Source of the DNA: CAYMLL01 sp964390645
Lineage (GTDB): Bacteria > Planctomycetota > UBA8108
Direction: 5' to 3'
NCBI GenBank assembly: GCA_964390645.1
Contig: CAYMLL010000143.1
Span: 1-18,649, forward strand
DNA: 18,649 nucleotides
Part shown: positions 7,807 through 15,333 of the stretch, in pieces
Layout: each line of letters starts with the position of its first letter
Position numbering within the stretch: the first letter of the stretch is position 1
Notes under the pieces: model-generated
What the model was told of the DNA's origin: nothing
The model's input: the letters and a program-made list of their open reading frames with translations, nothing else
The model's database searches: none
Made by a program: the position numbers and the translations under genes

Positions 7807-9188
7807 ACAACGAGAAGATCACCCGACGGACCGTTCTGCGAGGCCTCGGCACCGCCATGGCGTTGCCCTTCCTGGAGGTGATGTCGCCGGCCGGTGCCAA
7901 GCTCGGTGCCACGCTCGGCGGCGCTGCTCAGACCGCGACAGCAAGCGGGGCACCGGTCCGCATGGCCTTCTGTTTCGTGCCCAACGGCGTCAACGTGCGC
8001 AACTGGTTCCCCTCGGAAGAGGGCAGCGACTTCGAGCTGCCGTGGACGCTGCGCCCGCTCGAGAAGGTGCGCGACGAGCTCCTCGTCCTCAGCGGTCTGA
8101 CGCACGACAAGGGACGCGCCAACGGCGATGGCGCCGGCGACCACGCGCGCTGCGCCTCTGTGTTTCTCACCGGCGCCCAGCCCTACAAGACCTCGGGCGC
8201 GAAGATCCGCAGCGGCGTTTCCGTCGACCAGGCGGCGGCCGCGCAGATCGGCACGCTCACTCGTCTGCCCTCGCTGGTGCTCGCCTGCGACACCGGTCGC
8301 AACTCGGGCAACTGCGACTCCGGATACAGCTGCGCCTACTCGAACAACGTCTCGTGGACCGGCCCGGCGACACCGATGGCGAAGGAGACGGATCCTCGCC
8401 GCGTCTTCGACCGTCTCTTCGCGAAGGGAGCGAAGAAGGAGGTCGATGAGAGCGCCAACCGTCGCCAGCTCAACCGCCTCAGCGTTCTCGACTTCGTCCG
8501 CGAGGATGCCGGCCGCCTCGAAAAGAAGCTCGGGCGCGCGGACCGTCGCAAGCTCGACGAGTACTTCACCGCGCTGCGTGAGCTCGAGAGGCGCGTCGCC
8601 AGGACTCCGAGCAGCACATCGTGGACCTCGGTCCAGGAGCCGGACGAGCTGCCGACGCGGCCGGGCGAGCGCATGGAGTTCGATCAGCACCTGCGCCTGA
8701 TGAGCGAACTGATGGTGCTCGCGTTCCAGGGAGACGTCACGCGTATCGCGACGCTGATGTACGCGCGATCCGGAAGCAATCGCAGCTATCCGGGCATCGG
8801 CGTGCCCGACGGGCACCACGGCATCTCGCACCACCAGGGTCGCGAGGACAACCTCGACAAGATCCGGCGCATCGACCGTTTCCACGTCGCACAGTTCGCC
8901 TACTTCGTCGACCGTTTGCGCTCGGTAAAGGAGGGCGACGGCACCCTTCTGGACAGCTGCATGGTCGTCTACGGAAGCGCGATCAACGACGGCAACCGCC
9001 ACAACAACGAGAATCTCCCGGTCCTGCTCGCCGGACGCGGCGGCGGCACGGTCGACCCCGGCCGCCACGTCCGCTACGAGCACGAGACGCCGATGTGCAA
9101 CCTCTTCCTGTCGATGCTCGATCGCGTTGGCGCGCCTGTCGAGTCGCTCGGCGACAGCACGGAACGGTTGCGCTATCTGACAGTCTGA
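7803..9188 (+). CDS. Tat-exported DUF1552 protein
   Basis: This 461-residue protein begins with a twin-arginine signal, TRRTVLRGLGTAMALPFLEVM at residues 7-27. It continues with the DUF1552 pattern: FCFVPNGVNVRNWFP near 57-70, LSGLTHDKGRANGDGAGDHARCASVFLTGAQP at about 97-127, and a later GHHGISHHQ histidine-rich motif. Its fold resembles the sulfatase/DUF1501 type to my knowledge, but no activity is established. The open frame runs further upstream to 7500. ATG 7803 is chosen because it creates the Tat signal and the ATGA overlap with DUF1592. Tat export implies folding, probably with a cofactor or metal, before secretion. The constant pairing with the cytochrome-like DUF1592 protein suggests the two work together outside the cytoplasm; this is inference. 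Confidence 0.94.
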   Translation: MNNEKITRRTVLRGLGTAMALPFLEVMSPAGAKLGATLGGAAQTATASGAPVRMAFCFVPNGVNVRNWFPSEEGSDFELPWTLRPLEKVRDELLVLSGLTHDKGRANGDGAGDHARCASVFLTGAQPYKTSGAKIRSGVSVDQAAAAQIGTLTRLPSLVLACDTGRNSGNCDSGYSCAYSNNVSWTGPATPMAKETDPRRVFDRLFAKGAKKEVDESANRRQLNRLSVLDFVREDAGRLEKKLGRADRRKLDEYFTALRELERRVARTPSSTSWTSVQEPDELPTRPGERMEFDQHLRLMSELMVLAFQGDVTRIATLMYARSGSNRSYPGIGVPDGHHGISHHQGREDNLDKIRRIDRFHVAQFAYFVDRLRSVKEGDGTLLDSCMVVYGSAINDGNRHNNENLPVLLAGRGGGTVDPGRHVRYEHETPMCNLFLSMLDRVGAPVESLGDSTERLRYLTV

Positions 9189-11515
9189 TGAGCGGGGCCG
9201 GAAGCATCGCATGTGTCCTGGCGGCCTGGCTGGCGGTGCCGGTCCCGGTGGCGGGCCAGGACGATCCCCCTGACATCGACAGGCCCCCTGACATCGACAG
9301 GCTCATCAAGGACCTGCGCGGTCGTGACCGCGGCGCTCAACGAGAGGCGGCCTACCGGCTCGAGCTCCTCGGGGCGCAGGCCAGGGAGGCCGTGCCCGCC
9401 CTGGCCGGAGCGCTGGCCAGCGGCGAGACGCAGGTCAAGTACCACGCCGCGCGTGCCCTCGCGAAGATCGGACCGGATGCGAAGGAGGCGGTCGGCGCCC
9501 TGATCCAGACGCTGCGAAACGACCGCGGTCAGCTACGCTACCGTGCAGCACATGCCCTCGGCAGCATCGGCGACTCCTCCGTCCCGGCACTGCTCGACGC
9601 ACTGGGATCGACGAGCTCGTCCACCCGCGCCGCGGCCGCAACGGCGTTCGTGTGGATGCGTCCTCCGCCTCCGGAGTCCTTGAAACCGCTCCTCGACACA
9701 CTGCGCGACGACGAGCCGCGGGTGCGACGAGCCGCGGCGGAGGCACTTGCCAAGATCGGCGGACCCGCGGTCGACGGGCTCTCCGCCGCTCTGGGATCCG
9801 ACACGGTCGCGGTGCGCATCGAGGCTGCTCGGGCGATCACCCTGATGTCCGGGAACGCGGTGCAGGCGCGGGCCCGGCTCGTCGCGGCGCTCGACGACCC
9901 GGACATCCGTGTACGCACACTCGCCGTCTCCGCGGTGCGGCGCGCCGGGATTCCGACCTCGGAGCTCCTTCCGTTTCTGGTCGCCAGACTCGCCGACGAG
10001 GCCCCGTCGGTCCGCAAGGCCACGACCTGGTCGATGCTCAGGATCGAGCCCCGAACGGCGGTGGTCGAGGCGCTCATCGGGGTCCTCGAGGGAAACCACC
10101 GCGAAGCGATTCACGCCGCCGCGGGTCTGCTCGAGAGGATAGGACCTTCGGCCGAAGCGGCGATACCGGCTCTGGTGGGAGCCGCGGCGCGCCTCGAGGA
10201 GAAGGGTGACACCCCGGTCTCCGCCGCGCTCGCCCGCTTCGGCGAGAAGGCCGCCGAGGGTCTCCTCGGCAAGCTCGACCGCGACGACCTGAGTGAGAAG
10301 ACGGCCGCGAGCATCGTCGGGGCGCTGGTGGCGATCGGCTCGCCGGCCGTCCCGGGCCTGGTGAAGCTGCTCGAGCGACCGCAAGCGACGATTCGCTCCC
10401 GCGCCGCGGCCGCGCTCGCCGGAATCGGCCGGCACGCCGAACCAGCGAAGAGCGCGCTCGCCGCGCACCTGGACGACGAAGATCCCGGCGTGCGCGCGAA
10501 CGCGGCACGAGCCGTCGGCGGTATCGGTGAGGCGAGCCGAGACCTCGACGCCCGCCTCTTCGAGATGGTCGAGGACACGAGCGTGCAAGTGCGAGCCGCG
10601 GCGATCTCCGCGCTCGGCGCCATCGGCCTGAAGTCGTCGACGCTCGTCCCCGTGCTCCTGCGAGCGCTCGAAGACGAGGACGCCGGCATCCGGACCTCCG
10701 CCGCCGAGGCGTTCGTCAAGATCGGCGCTCCCGCATCCAGTGCGGTCGGCGACCTCGCACGAGCGCTCGACGACCCCGTCGCCGACGTGCGACGCGGTGC
10801 GGCGACGGCGCTCGGGAACATCGGCTCACAGGCGAAGTCCTCGATCCCCAGGCTCATCGCACACGCCAGGAAGGACGAGAACGAGGTCCGGCTCGCTGCC
10901 GTCATCGCGCTCGCGACCTTCGGCGGCGCGTCGAAGGACGCGGTTCCCGTCCTCGTCGATCTCGTCGACACGCAAGCGAGCGCGTTGCGGCTGGAGGCGG
11001 TTCGCACCATCGGGAGTATCGGCACCGCGGCACGGAGCGCCAGGAGGTCGCTCCTCGAGGCGCTCGACGACGAATCGCCCGAGCTGCGCGCGGCGACGAT
11101 CACGGCTCTCGCCGCGGTGATCAAGGACAACACCGCGGTCGTCCCGATCCTGGTCCGCGGGCTGGACGACAGCAGTCGGGATGTGGAGCGCGCCGCGGCC
11201 GAGGCGCTCGGGAGCATCGGCGGCGAAGCTCAGGCCGCGGTCGCCCCGCTCTTCAAGCTGCTCGACGATCCCTACCGGCGCTCGCTCGCAGTCGACACGC
11301 TCGAGAAGATCCGCCCACGTGACGTCGAGCTGTTGCGCAAGGCGCTGGATCACCGCGAGCCCTTCATCCGGGTCTTCGCGTGCGACTGCCTCGGAAAGCT
11401 GGGGGCCACGGCCGGCGATGCGCTGCCGGATCTGCGCAAGCTGCAGCGCACGCGAGATCGGCGTGTGGCGCGAAGCGCTCGTCGCGCGGTCCGCAATATC
11501 GAGGAAGACCGATAG
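9188..11515 (+). CDS. Secreted HEAT-repeat protein
   Basis: This 775-residue protein has a signal peptide (SIACVLAAWLAVPVPVAGQ, cleavage probably after VAG) and then an almost unbroken series of HEAT-type helical repeats. There are roughly 18-20 units of about 30-40 residues, with the recurring signature RxxAAxALGxIG followed by AVPxLxxxLDD. The regular array probably forms a superhelical scaffold for protein binding; no catalytic residues are evident. The open frame extends upstream through DUF1552, but ATG 9188 gives a signal peptide and shares one base with the DUF1552 stop (TGATG), so all three genes are translationally coupled. This suggests an extracytoplasmic partner or scaffold for the DUF1592/DUF1552 pair. 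HEAT proteins are abundant in Planctomycetota and their specific roles are mostly unknown. Confidence 0.92.
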   Translation: MSGAGSIACVLAAWLAVPVPVAGQDDPPDIDRPPDIDRLIKDLRGRDRGAQREAAYRLELLGAQAREAVPALAGALASGETQVKYHAARALAKIGPDAKEAVGALIQTLRNDRGQLRYRAAHALGSIGDSSVPALLDALGSTSSSTRAAAATAFVWMRPPPPESLKPLLDTLRDDEPRVRRAAAEALAKIGGPAVDGLSAALGSDTVAVRIEAARAITLMSGNAVQARARLVAALDDPDIRVRTLAVSAVRRAGIPTSELLPFLVARLADEAPSVRKATTWSMLRIEPRTAVVEALIGVLEGNHREAIHAAAGLLERIGPSAEAAIPALVGAAARLEEKGDTPVSAALARFGEKAAEGLLGKLDRDDLSEKTAASIVGALVAIGSPAVPGLVKLLERPQATIRSRAAAALAGIGRHAEPAKSALAAHLDDEDPGVRANAARAVGGIGEASRDLDARLFEMVEDTSVQVRAAAISALGAIGLKSSTLVPVLLRALEDEDAGIRTSAAEAFVKIGAPASSAVGDLARALDDPVADVRRGAATALGNIGSQAKSSIPRLIAHARKDENEVRLAAVIALATFGGASKDAVPVLVDLVDTQASALRLEAVRTIGSIGTAARSARRSLLEALDDESPELRAATITALAAVIKDNTAVVPILVRGLDDSSRDVERAAAEALGSIGGEAQAAVAPLFKLLDDPYRRSLAVDTLEKIRPRDVELLRKALDHREPFIRVFACDCLGKLGATAGDALPDLRKLQRTRDRRVARSARRAVRNIEEDR
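9266..9301 (+). repeat. Perfect 18-bp tandem duplication at the mature N-terminus
   Basis: Two identical adjacent 18-bp units (9266-9283 and 9284-9301) encode DPPDIDRPPDIDR just after the predicted signal cleavage site of the HEAT protein. Perfect identity, including third positions, points to a recent in-frame duplication in a flexible linker. Confidence 0.95.
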
Positions 11516-11656
11516 TCCCGGCGTGGGGACGGAGAGGCCACGCGATCGACGCCCGGCTCGCTCGCGGGTTTCGCCAGGGGGCGCTCTCTGGCAGAATCGG
11601 GCGCTACGAATCCGCCGCGGCGGCGCCCCGCCGCCCCACGTGAGGCACCAGCTCCC

Positions 11657-12214
11657 TTGTCGTCATCCGCCGTCTCCTTTCCACCGGTCGCGAGTCCCGA
11701 CGCGCTCGTGCTCGTGCTGGGCTCGATGCCTGGCGAACGATCCCTGGAAGCCTCCCGGTACTACGCGCACCCACGAAACGCGTTCTGGCCGATCATGGAG
11801 GCGCTCTACGGTATTGACGTCGAGGCTCCGTACACCCGGAGGCTCGAGGAGCTCGTGCGCCACCGGGTCGCACTCTGGGACGTGCTGCGCAGCTGCGAGC
11901 GCCAGGGGAGCCTGGACGCTCGTATCCGCAGTCCCGTCCCGAACGACTTCGATGCGTTTCTCACCGGGCACCCGCAAATCCGATCGGTCTTCTGCAACGG
12001 ACGAGCGGCCTGCTACCTCTTCACTTCGCTCGTCGCTCCGCGGCTCTCGCCGAGCGCCCGGGACCTCACCGTCGAGGTGCTCCCGTCAACGAGCCCTGCA
12101 AACGCACGCTTCAGCCTCGCCGAGAAGATCGAGGCCTGGCGCGCTGTCGGGGTGTGCTCGTCTGCGAACTCGACGCACCACTCGGACCAACGATCGTCCT
12201 CGCGTGGAGCCTGA
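11657..12214 (+). CDS. DNA-deoxyinosine glycosylase (UDG family 6-like)
   Basis: This 185-residue cytosolic repair enzyme belongs to the hypoxanthine/uracil DNA glycosylase superfamily. Motif 1 is LVLGSMPGERSL at about 19-30, followed by YYAHPRNAFWPIM at 35-47 (Asn41 in the catalytic region). The C-terminal motif is LPSTSPANA, corresponding to the DNA-minor-groove loop. The family removes hypoxanthine, formed by adenine deamination, from DNA; some members also act on uracil. The start is TTG at 11657: no ATG or GTG gives a complete motif 1, and the first internal Met is inside it. It is the first gene of a plus-strand run after a 141-bp gap, and the next start is six bases after its stop. The final 20 or so residues are Ser/His-rich and not part of the fold. 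Confidence 0.88.
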   Translation: MSSSAVSFPPVASPDALVLVLGSMPGERSLEASRYYAHPRNAFWPIMEALYGIDVEAPYTRRLEELVRHRVALWDVLRSCERQGSLDARIRSPVPNDFDAFLTGHPQIRSVFCNGRAACYLFTSLVAPRLSPSARDLTVEVLPSTSPANARFSLAEKIEAWRAVGVCSSANSTHHSDQRSSSRGA

Positions 12215-12220
12215 CTCTCG

Positions 12221-12592
12221 ATGAAGACGGATTCGAAGCAAAATCGCGTTCACACGGGCACGCTGCTCGCCGGCGTCATCCTCTGGCAGACCTGGGTCGT
12301 CGTGGAGGCCTTCCACGATTTCCTGGATTTCCAGAAGATGTGGGACGACATGGGCCTGGAGCTGCCGTGGGTGACGCGGTCGTTCCTCATGATCCAGAAC
12401 TTCACCCCGCTCCTGCCCATCACGACGCTCGCCCTCTCCATCGACATCCTGCGACGGAAGGCCCCGTCACCGTGGTACTCTGGCGCCGTACTCCTCGTCG
12501 CCCTTGCGGCGTGTATCGCTCTGCACTGGTGGGCGGACCAGGCCAAGTGGAAACCGCTCTTCCAGCTCCTCGACGACATATGCATGCGATGA
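12221..12592 (+). CDS. Small integral membrane protein, family not recognised
   Basis: This 123-residue protein has three predicted membrane helices: about 12-30 (GTLLAGVILWQTWVVVEAF), 55-77 (FLMIQNFTPLLPITTLALSI) and 84-103 (WYSGAVLLVALAACIALHWW). Between helices one and two is DMGLELPWVTRSFL, a pattern resembling the MGVELPxxTR segment seen in GspF and other small membrane proteins. That likeness is local and does not define function. There is no signal-peptide cleavage site, no catalytic motif, and the C-terminus ends in ICMR. It starts six bases after the glycosylase stop, so it is probably cotranscribed with it. The ATG at 12221 is the only sensible start. I do not recognise the family. 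Confidence 0.75.
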   Translation: MKTDSKQNRVHTGTLLAGVILWQTWVVVEAFHDFLDFQKMWDDMGLELPWVTRSFLMIQNFTPLLPITTLALSIDILRRKAPSPWYSGAVLLVALAACIALHWWADQAKWKPLFQLLDDICMR

Positions 12593-12671
12593 GCGGAGAA
12601 ACGTCGTCAGGTCACTCGTTCAGCCTCCCCGTGGTCGGCGACCATCCGAGGCTCCGGACACCATCGACGCG

Positions 12672-13346
12672 ATGATCCCATGGGAGCTACTGGACAGCTC
12701 GACCATCCCCGGCACCCGCGAGGAGATGACGCTCCACCGGCGTGATCAGGAGTACTCGATCCGCGTCGATCGTCAAGAGCTGATGAACAGCCGCGTGCAC
12801 GGCTCGGAGGAGTCGCTCGCGAGGATCTCGTGCTCACGGGTCGCCGATCGTCAGAGTCCCCACCTCCTCATCGGAGGACTCGGCATGGGGTACACGCTGC
12901 GAGCGGCACTCGACCACTCGAGCGCCACCAGTCGCATCACGGTCGTCGAGCTCGTTTCGACGGTTGTCAAATGGAACCGGGAATGGCTGGCGGAACTCGC
13001 CGGACAGCCGCTGGAGGATCCGAGAGTCAGCGTCCTCGAGGCCGATGTCGCAGAGGTGCTTCGGTCGACGACCGACGAGTACGACGCGGTCGTGCTCGAC
13101 GTCGACAACGGACCCGAGGGCTTCACGCGCAAATCGAACGACTGGCTCTACGCATCCTCGGGACTCGAGGCGACTCGCACGGCACTGCGTCAACAAGGGG
13201 TGCTCTCGGTCTGGTCGTCGACCCCTGATCGGAGCTTCTCGCGACGTCTGCGACGCGCGGGCTTCTGCGTCGACGATCTGCGTGTACCGGTGGGACCTTC
13301 AGAGGGTGGTGAGCACACGGTCTGGGTCGCGGAGCGACAGCTCTGA
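12672..13346 (+). CDS. Spermidine-synthase-fold, SAM-binding methyltransferase-like protein
   Basis: This 224-residue Rossmann-fold protein has the SAM-binding glycine loop LLIGGLGMGYTLRAAL at 65-80, an acidic strand end VVELVSTVVKWNREWL at 91-106, VLEADVAEVL at 121-130 and the motif YDAVVLDVDNGPEGFT at 137-152. This is the bacterial group usually labelled spermidine synthase. True aminopropyltransferases carry a DGG motif in the gatekeeper loop and an Asp-rich substrate pocket, neither of which I see, so polyamine synthesis is doubtful. It is better called a class I methyltransferase-like protein of unknown substrate. The longer open frame from 12504 would overlap the membrane-protein gene and encodes low-complexity Ser/Arg sequence, so ATG 12672 is preferred. 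It lies 79 bp after the preceding stop. Confidence 0.82.
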   Translation: MIPWELLDSSTIPGTREEMTLHRRDQEYSIRVDRQELMNSRVHGSEESLARISCSRVADRQSPHLLIGGLGMGYTLRAALDHSSATSRITVVELVSTVVKWNREWLAELAGQPLEDPRVSVLEADVAEVLRSTTDEYDAVVLDVDNGPEGFTRKSNDWLYASSGLEATRTALRQQGVLSVWSSTPDRSFSRRLRRAGFCVDDLRVPVGPSEGGEHTVWVAERQL

Positions 13347-13458
13347 TCGGGGCAGTCCCGCCGCGACGGTCACGAGCGCGACGAGCCTTTCCCGGGGAAA
13401 CAGCGATCTACAGCACCCCGGTGATTTCTGGTATCGTGAAGCGCTGACGCAAGAAACC

Positions 13459-13463
13459 GGAGG
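13459..13463 (+). promoter_or_regulatory. Ribosome binding site for the DUF1805 gene
   Basis: GGAGG lies ten bases before ATG 13474. It is the strongest Shine-Dalgarno match noted in the window and favours that start over the internal ATG at 13510 and over the long upstream open frame. Confidence 0.7.
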
Positions 13464-13473
13464 CTGCAAAGCG

Positions 13474-13809
13474 ATGAGCGACGCACTACCCCGCTCGGTG
13501 TCCCGACCCATGCAGTTCGAGAACGGCTGCGCCATCGGCATCAGCAACCGCTGGCGGAAAGGGCAGTACTGTACGATCATCACGCAGGCTGGCATCGTCG
13601 GTTGTGGCATCTACGATCTCGTCACTCCGGCGGAGTTCGGACAGGCGATCGCCATAGCGAGGGGCACGCCGGAGCAGCCGCTCGTCGATCCCGAAGATCT
13701 GCTGGACGCCAGAATCGTCGGCCTCACCCCGCAAGCTTCGGAGCTAGGGATCGAGGAAGGCATGAGCGGTCGGGAAGCCGTCGAACGGCTGTTGAAGGCG
13801 CCGGAGTGA
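13474..13809 (+). CDS. DUF1805 (YunC-like) protein
   Basis: This 111-residue soluble protein matches the DUF1805 family, which includes Bacillus subtilis YunC. Key parts are CTIITQAGIVGCGIYDL at about 33-49, the two cysteines C33 and C44, RIVGLTPQASELGIEEGMSGREAVERLL at 80-107, and the near-invariant GMSGREA at 96-102. YunC has no proven biochemical function to my knowledge; a crystal structure exists for the family. The start is fixed by GGAGG ten bases upstream; an open frame runs back to 12964 but overlaps the methyltransferase gene out of frame. The next gene starts four bases after this stop, so the two are probably cotranslated. Confidence 0.85.
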   Translation: MSDALPRSVSRPMQFENGCAIGISNRWRKGQYCTIITQAGIVGCGIYDLVTPAEFGQAIAIARGTPEQPLVDPEDLLDARIVGLTPQASELGIEEGMSGREAVERLLKAPE

Positions 13810-13813
13810 ACAC

Positions 13814-14581
13814 ATGGATGGCGCACTGAACTTCGCCGAACGACGCGTGCTCGGCGTCCTGATCGAGAAGGGATTCACCACCCCCGAGCAGTACCCGCTG
13901 ACGCTCAACTCACTGGTCAACGGCTGCAACCAGAAGAGCTGCCGTGACCCCGTCTCGCACCTCGCGGAAGATGAGGTGGTGCACTCCCTCGACTCCCTGC
14001 GCGAGAAGGGCCTCGTGACCATCGTACGCAGCACGAGCGGCCGCACGGATCGCTACCGTCACCGCTGCGCCGACACCCTCGAGCTCGAGGGTCGACCGTC
14101 AGCAGTGCTCGCCGAGCTTCTCCTTCGCGGGCCGCAGACCGATGGCGAGCTGCGCCAGCGCGCGAGCCGCATGGTCGAGATCCCGACACTCTCTGATCTG
14201 GCGGTCACCCTCGACGAGCTGCGACGACACGAGCCGTGTCTCCTGATGCCCGCATCACCCGTGGGGCGGCGTCGCGGCGCCAAGTACGCGCACGCTCTCT
14301 ACCCCGCGGACGAGAGGCCCGACAGCGTCTCGGACACCCCCGTCTTCACCGCCGGGGCGCTCGGCCCGAGCGCCATGTCGGTGGCTTCGCAGCCGACAGC
14401 CACGCTGACCCACGAAGGCCCGTCATCCGGCCTGTCATCGTCCACGCCGACAGCGACCGTGACCGGGTCGCAGAACCCCAGCGGCCTGCACGCCGAGCTG
14501 GTGCAAGTCAGGGAGCGCATCGACTCGCTCGAGAAGCGCGTGGACGAGCTCGAGTCGACGTTCATGCGCTTCTTCAAGTAG
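13814..14581 (+). CDS. YceH family protein (DUF480)
   Basis: This 255-residue protein has the DUF480 core: LNFAERRVLGVLIEKGFTTPEQYPLTLNSLVNGCNQKSCRDPV at about 5-47, VHSLDSLREKGLV near 56-68, then a second winged-helix-like unit with VLAELLLRGPQTDGELRQRASRM at about 97-120. Two tandem winged helices suggest DNA or protein binding, but no function is established for YceH. Beyond about residue 175 comes a Thr/Ser/Pro-rich linker of some 50 residues and then a C-terminal coiled coil, VRERIDSLEKRVDELESTF, suggesting oligomerisation. The usual family length is about 215 residues, so the linker is longer than in the Escherichia coli protein. It starts four bases after the DUF1805 stop. Confidence 0.92.
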   Translation: MDGALNFAERRVLGVLIEKGFTTPEQYPLTLNSLVNGCNQKSCRDPVSHLAEDEVVHSLDSLREKGLVTIVRSTSGRTDRYRHRCADTLELEGRPSAVLAELLLRGPQTDGELRQRASRMVEIPTLSDLAVTLDELRRHEPCLLMPASPVGRRRGAKYAHALYPADERPDSVSDTPVFTAGALGPSAMSVASQPTATLTHEGPSSGLSSSTPTATVTGSQNPSGLHAELVQVRERIDSLEKRVDELESTFMRFFK

Positions 14582-14587
14582 CGCGCC

Positions 14588-15268
14588 TTGATCACTGACC
14601 GTGTGCGAGGACTCGGCCGACTCTTCCAGATCGAGTGGAAGCCGAAGGCCACGACGACCCTCGCAATCCTGGCGTACTGGGCACTGGGCTACTTCACGCT
14701 CAACCGACTCGATGTCGAAGAGCGATTCGCCATCCCGCGGACGCCCCTCGACGATGCGCCGCTCCTACCGTGGACGATCCTCGTCTACCACTCGCTCTAC
14801 GTGATCTGCGGACTCGGCGTCTGGATGCACCGATCGCGAGAGGCTGTATGGCGCCATCTGCTCGCCGTGGCGCTCGCTTACTCGATCAATTTCATCCTCT
14901 TCGCGATCTTCCCGACCGAGATCGACCGACCGCCGCTTCCGCAGAGCGGCTCGATATGGGTCTGGGCGCTCGGTCTCACGTGGACGCTCGACGCTCCACA
15001 CACGTGCTTTCCTTCACTGCACGTCTCGAACTGCCTCGTCGTCGTCTGCGCGTACTGGAGAACCCGGTGGCGCTGTCCCTTCCTCCTCTGGATCGTCCTC
15101 ATCTGCGCCTCGACGATTACCGTGCGCCAGCACCTCTTCTGGGACATTCCCAGCGGCGCGGCCGTCGGAATCGTCGGCTACCTCGCGGCACGTCGCATCC
15201 TGCGGGGCGAGCGCCGGTCACCGCAAACCGGCTCGTCATCAGTCGGCGGTGCGTCAGAGCAGACCTGA
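14588..15268 (+). CDS. PAP2-like membrane phosphatase/transferase
   Basis: This 226-residue integral membrane protein has five or six hydrophobic segments: about 24-38, 62-79, 91-108, 122-136, 148-157 and 164-177. The phosphatidic-acid-phosphatase signature is intact in its last two motifs: CFPSLHVS at 140-147 with catalytic His145, and STITVRQHLFWDIPSG at 175-190 with Arg180, His182 and Asp186. The CFPSLHVS form resembles the Aur1/inositol-phosphotransferase branch of PAP2 enzymes, so the protein may transfer or remove a lipid phosphate head group. The substrate is unknown. The start is TTG at 14588, six bases after the YceH stop. Internal Met residues would remove the first membrane helix. 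Confidence 0.87.
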   Translation: MITDRVRGLGRLFQIEWKPKATTTLAILAYWALGYFTLNRLDVEERFAIPRTPLDDAPLLPWTILVYHSLYVICGLGVWMHRSREAVWRHLLAVALAYSINFILFAIFPTEIDRPPLPQSGSIWVWALGLTWTLDAPHTCFPSLHVSNCLVVVCAYWRTRWRCPFLLWIVLICASTITVRQHLFWDIPSGAAVGIVGYLAARRILRGERRSPQTGSSSVGGASEQT

Positions 15269-15333
15269 GCCTCGTCGGTGCGAATGATGACCCGAATGCC
15301 GACGCAGGCCACCGCGGGCCGGGTGCCGTCCGT

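Noticed and set aside
7725..9212. A 495-residue minus-strand open frame opposite DUF1552
   Set aside because: The plus strand encodes a clear DUF1552 protein with a Tat signal. The antisense product has no recognisable motif.
11592..11597. CAGAAT -10-like box before the deoxyinosine glycosylase gene
   Set aside because: There is no -35 match at proper spacing. A single hexamer is not enough to call a promoter.
12672..13346. Spermidine synthase
   Set aside because: The SAM-type glycine loop is present, but the aminopropyltransferase gatekeeper and Asp-rich substrate motifs are not seen.
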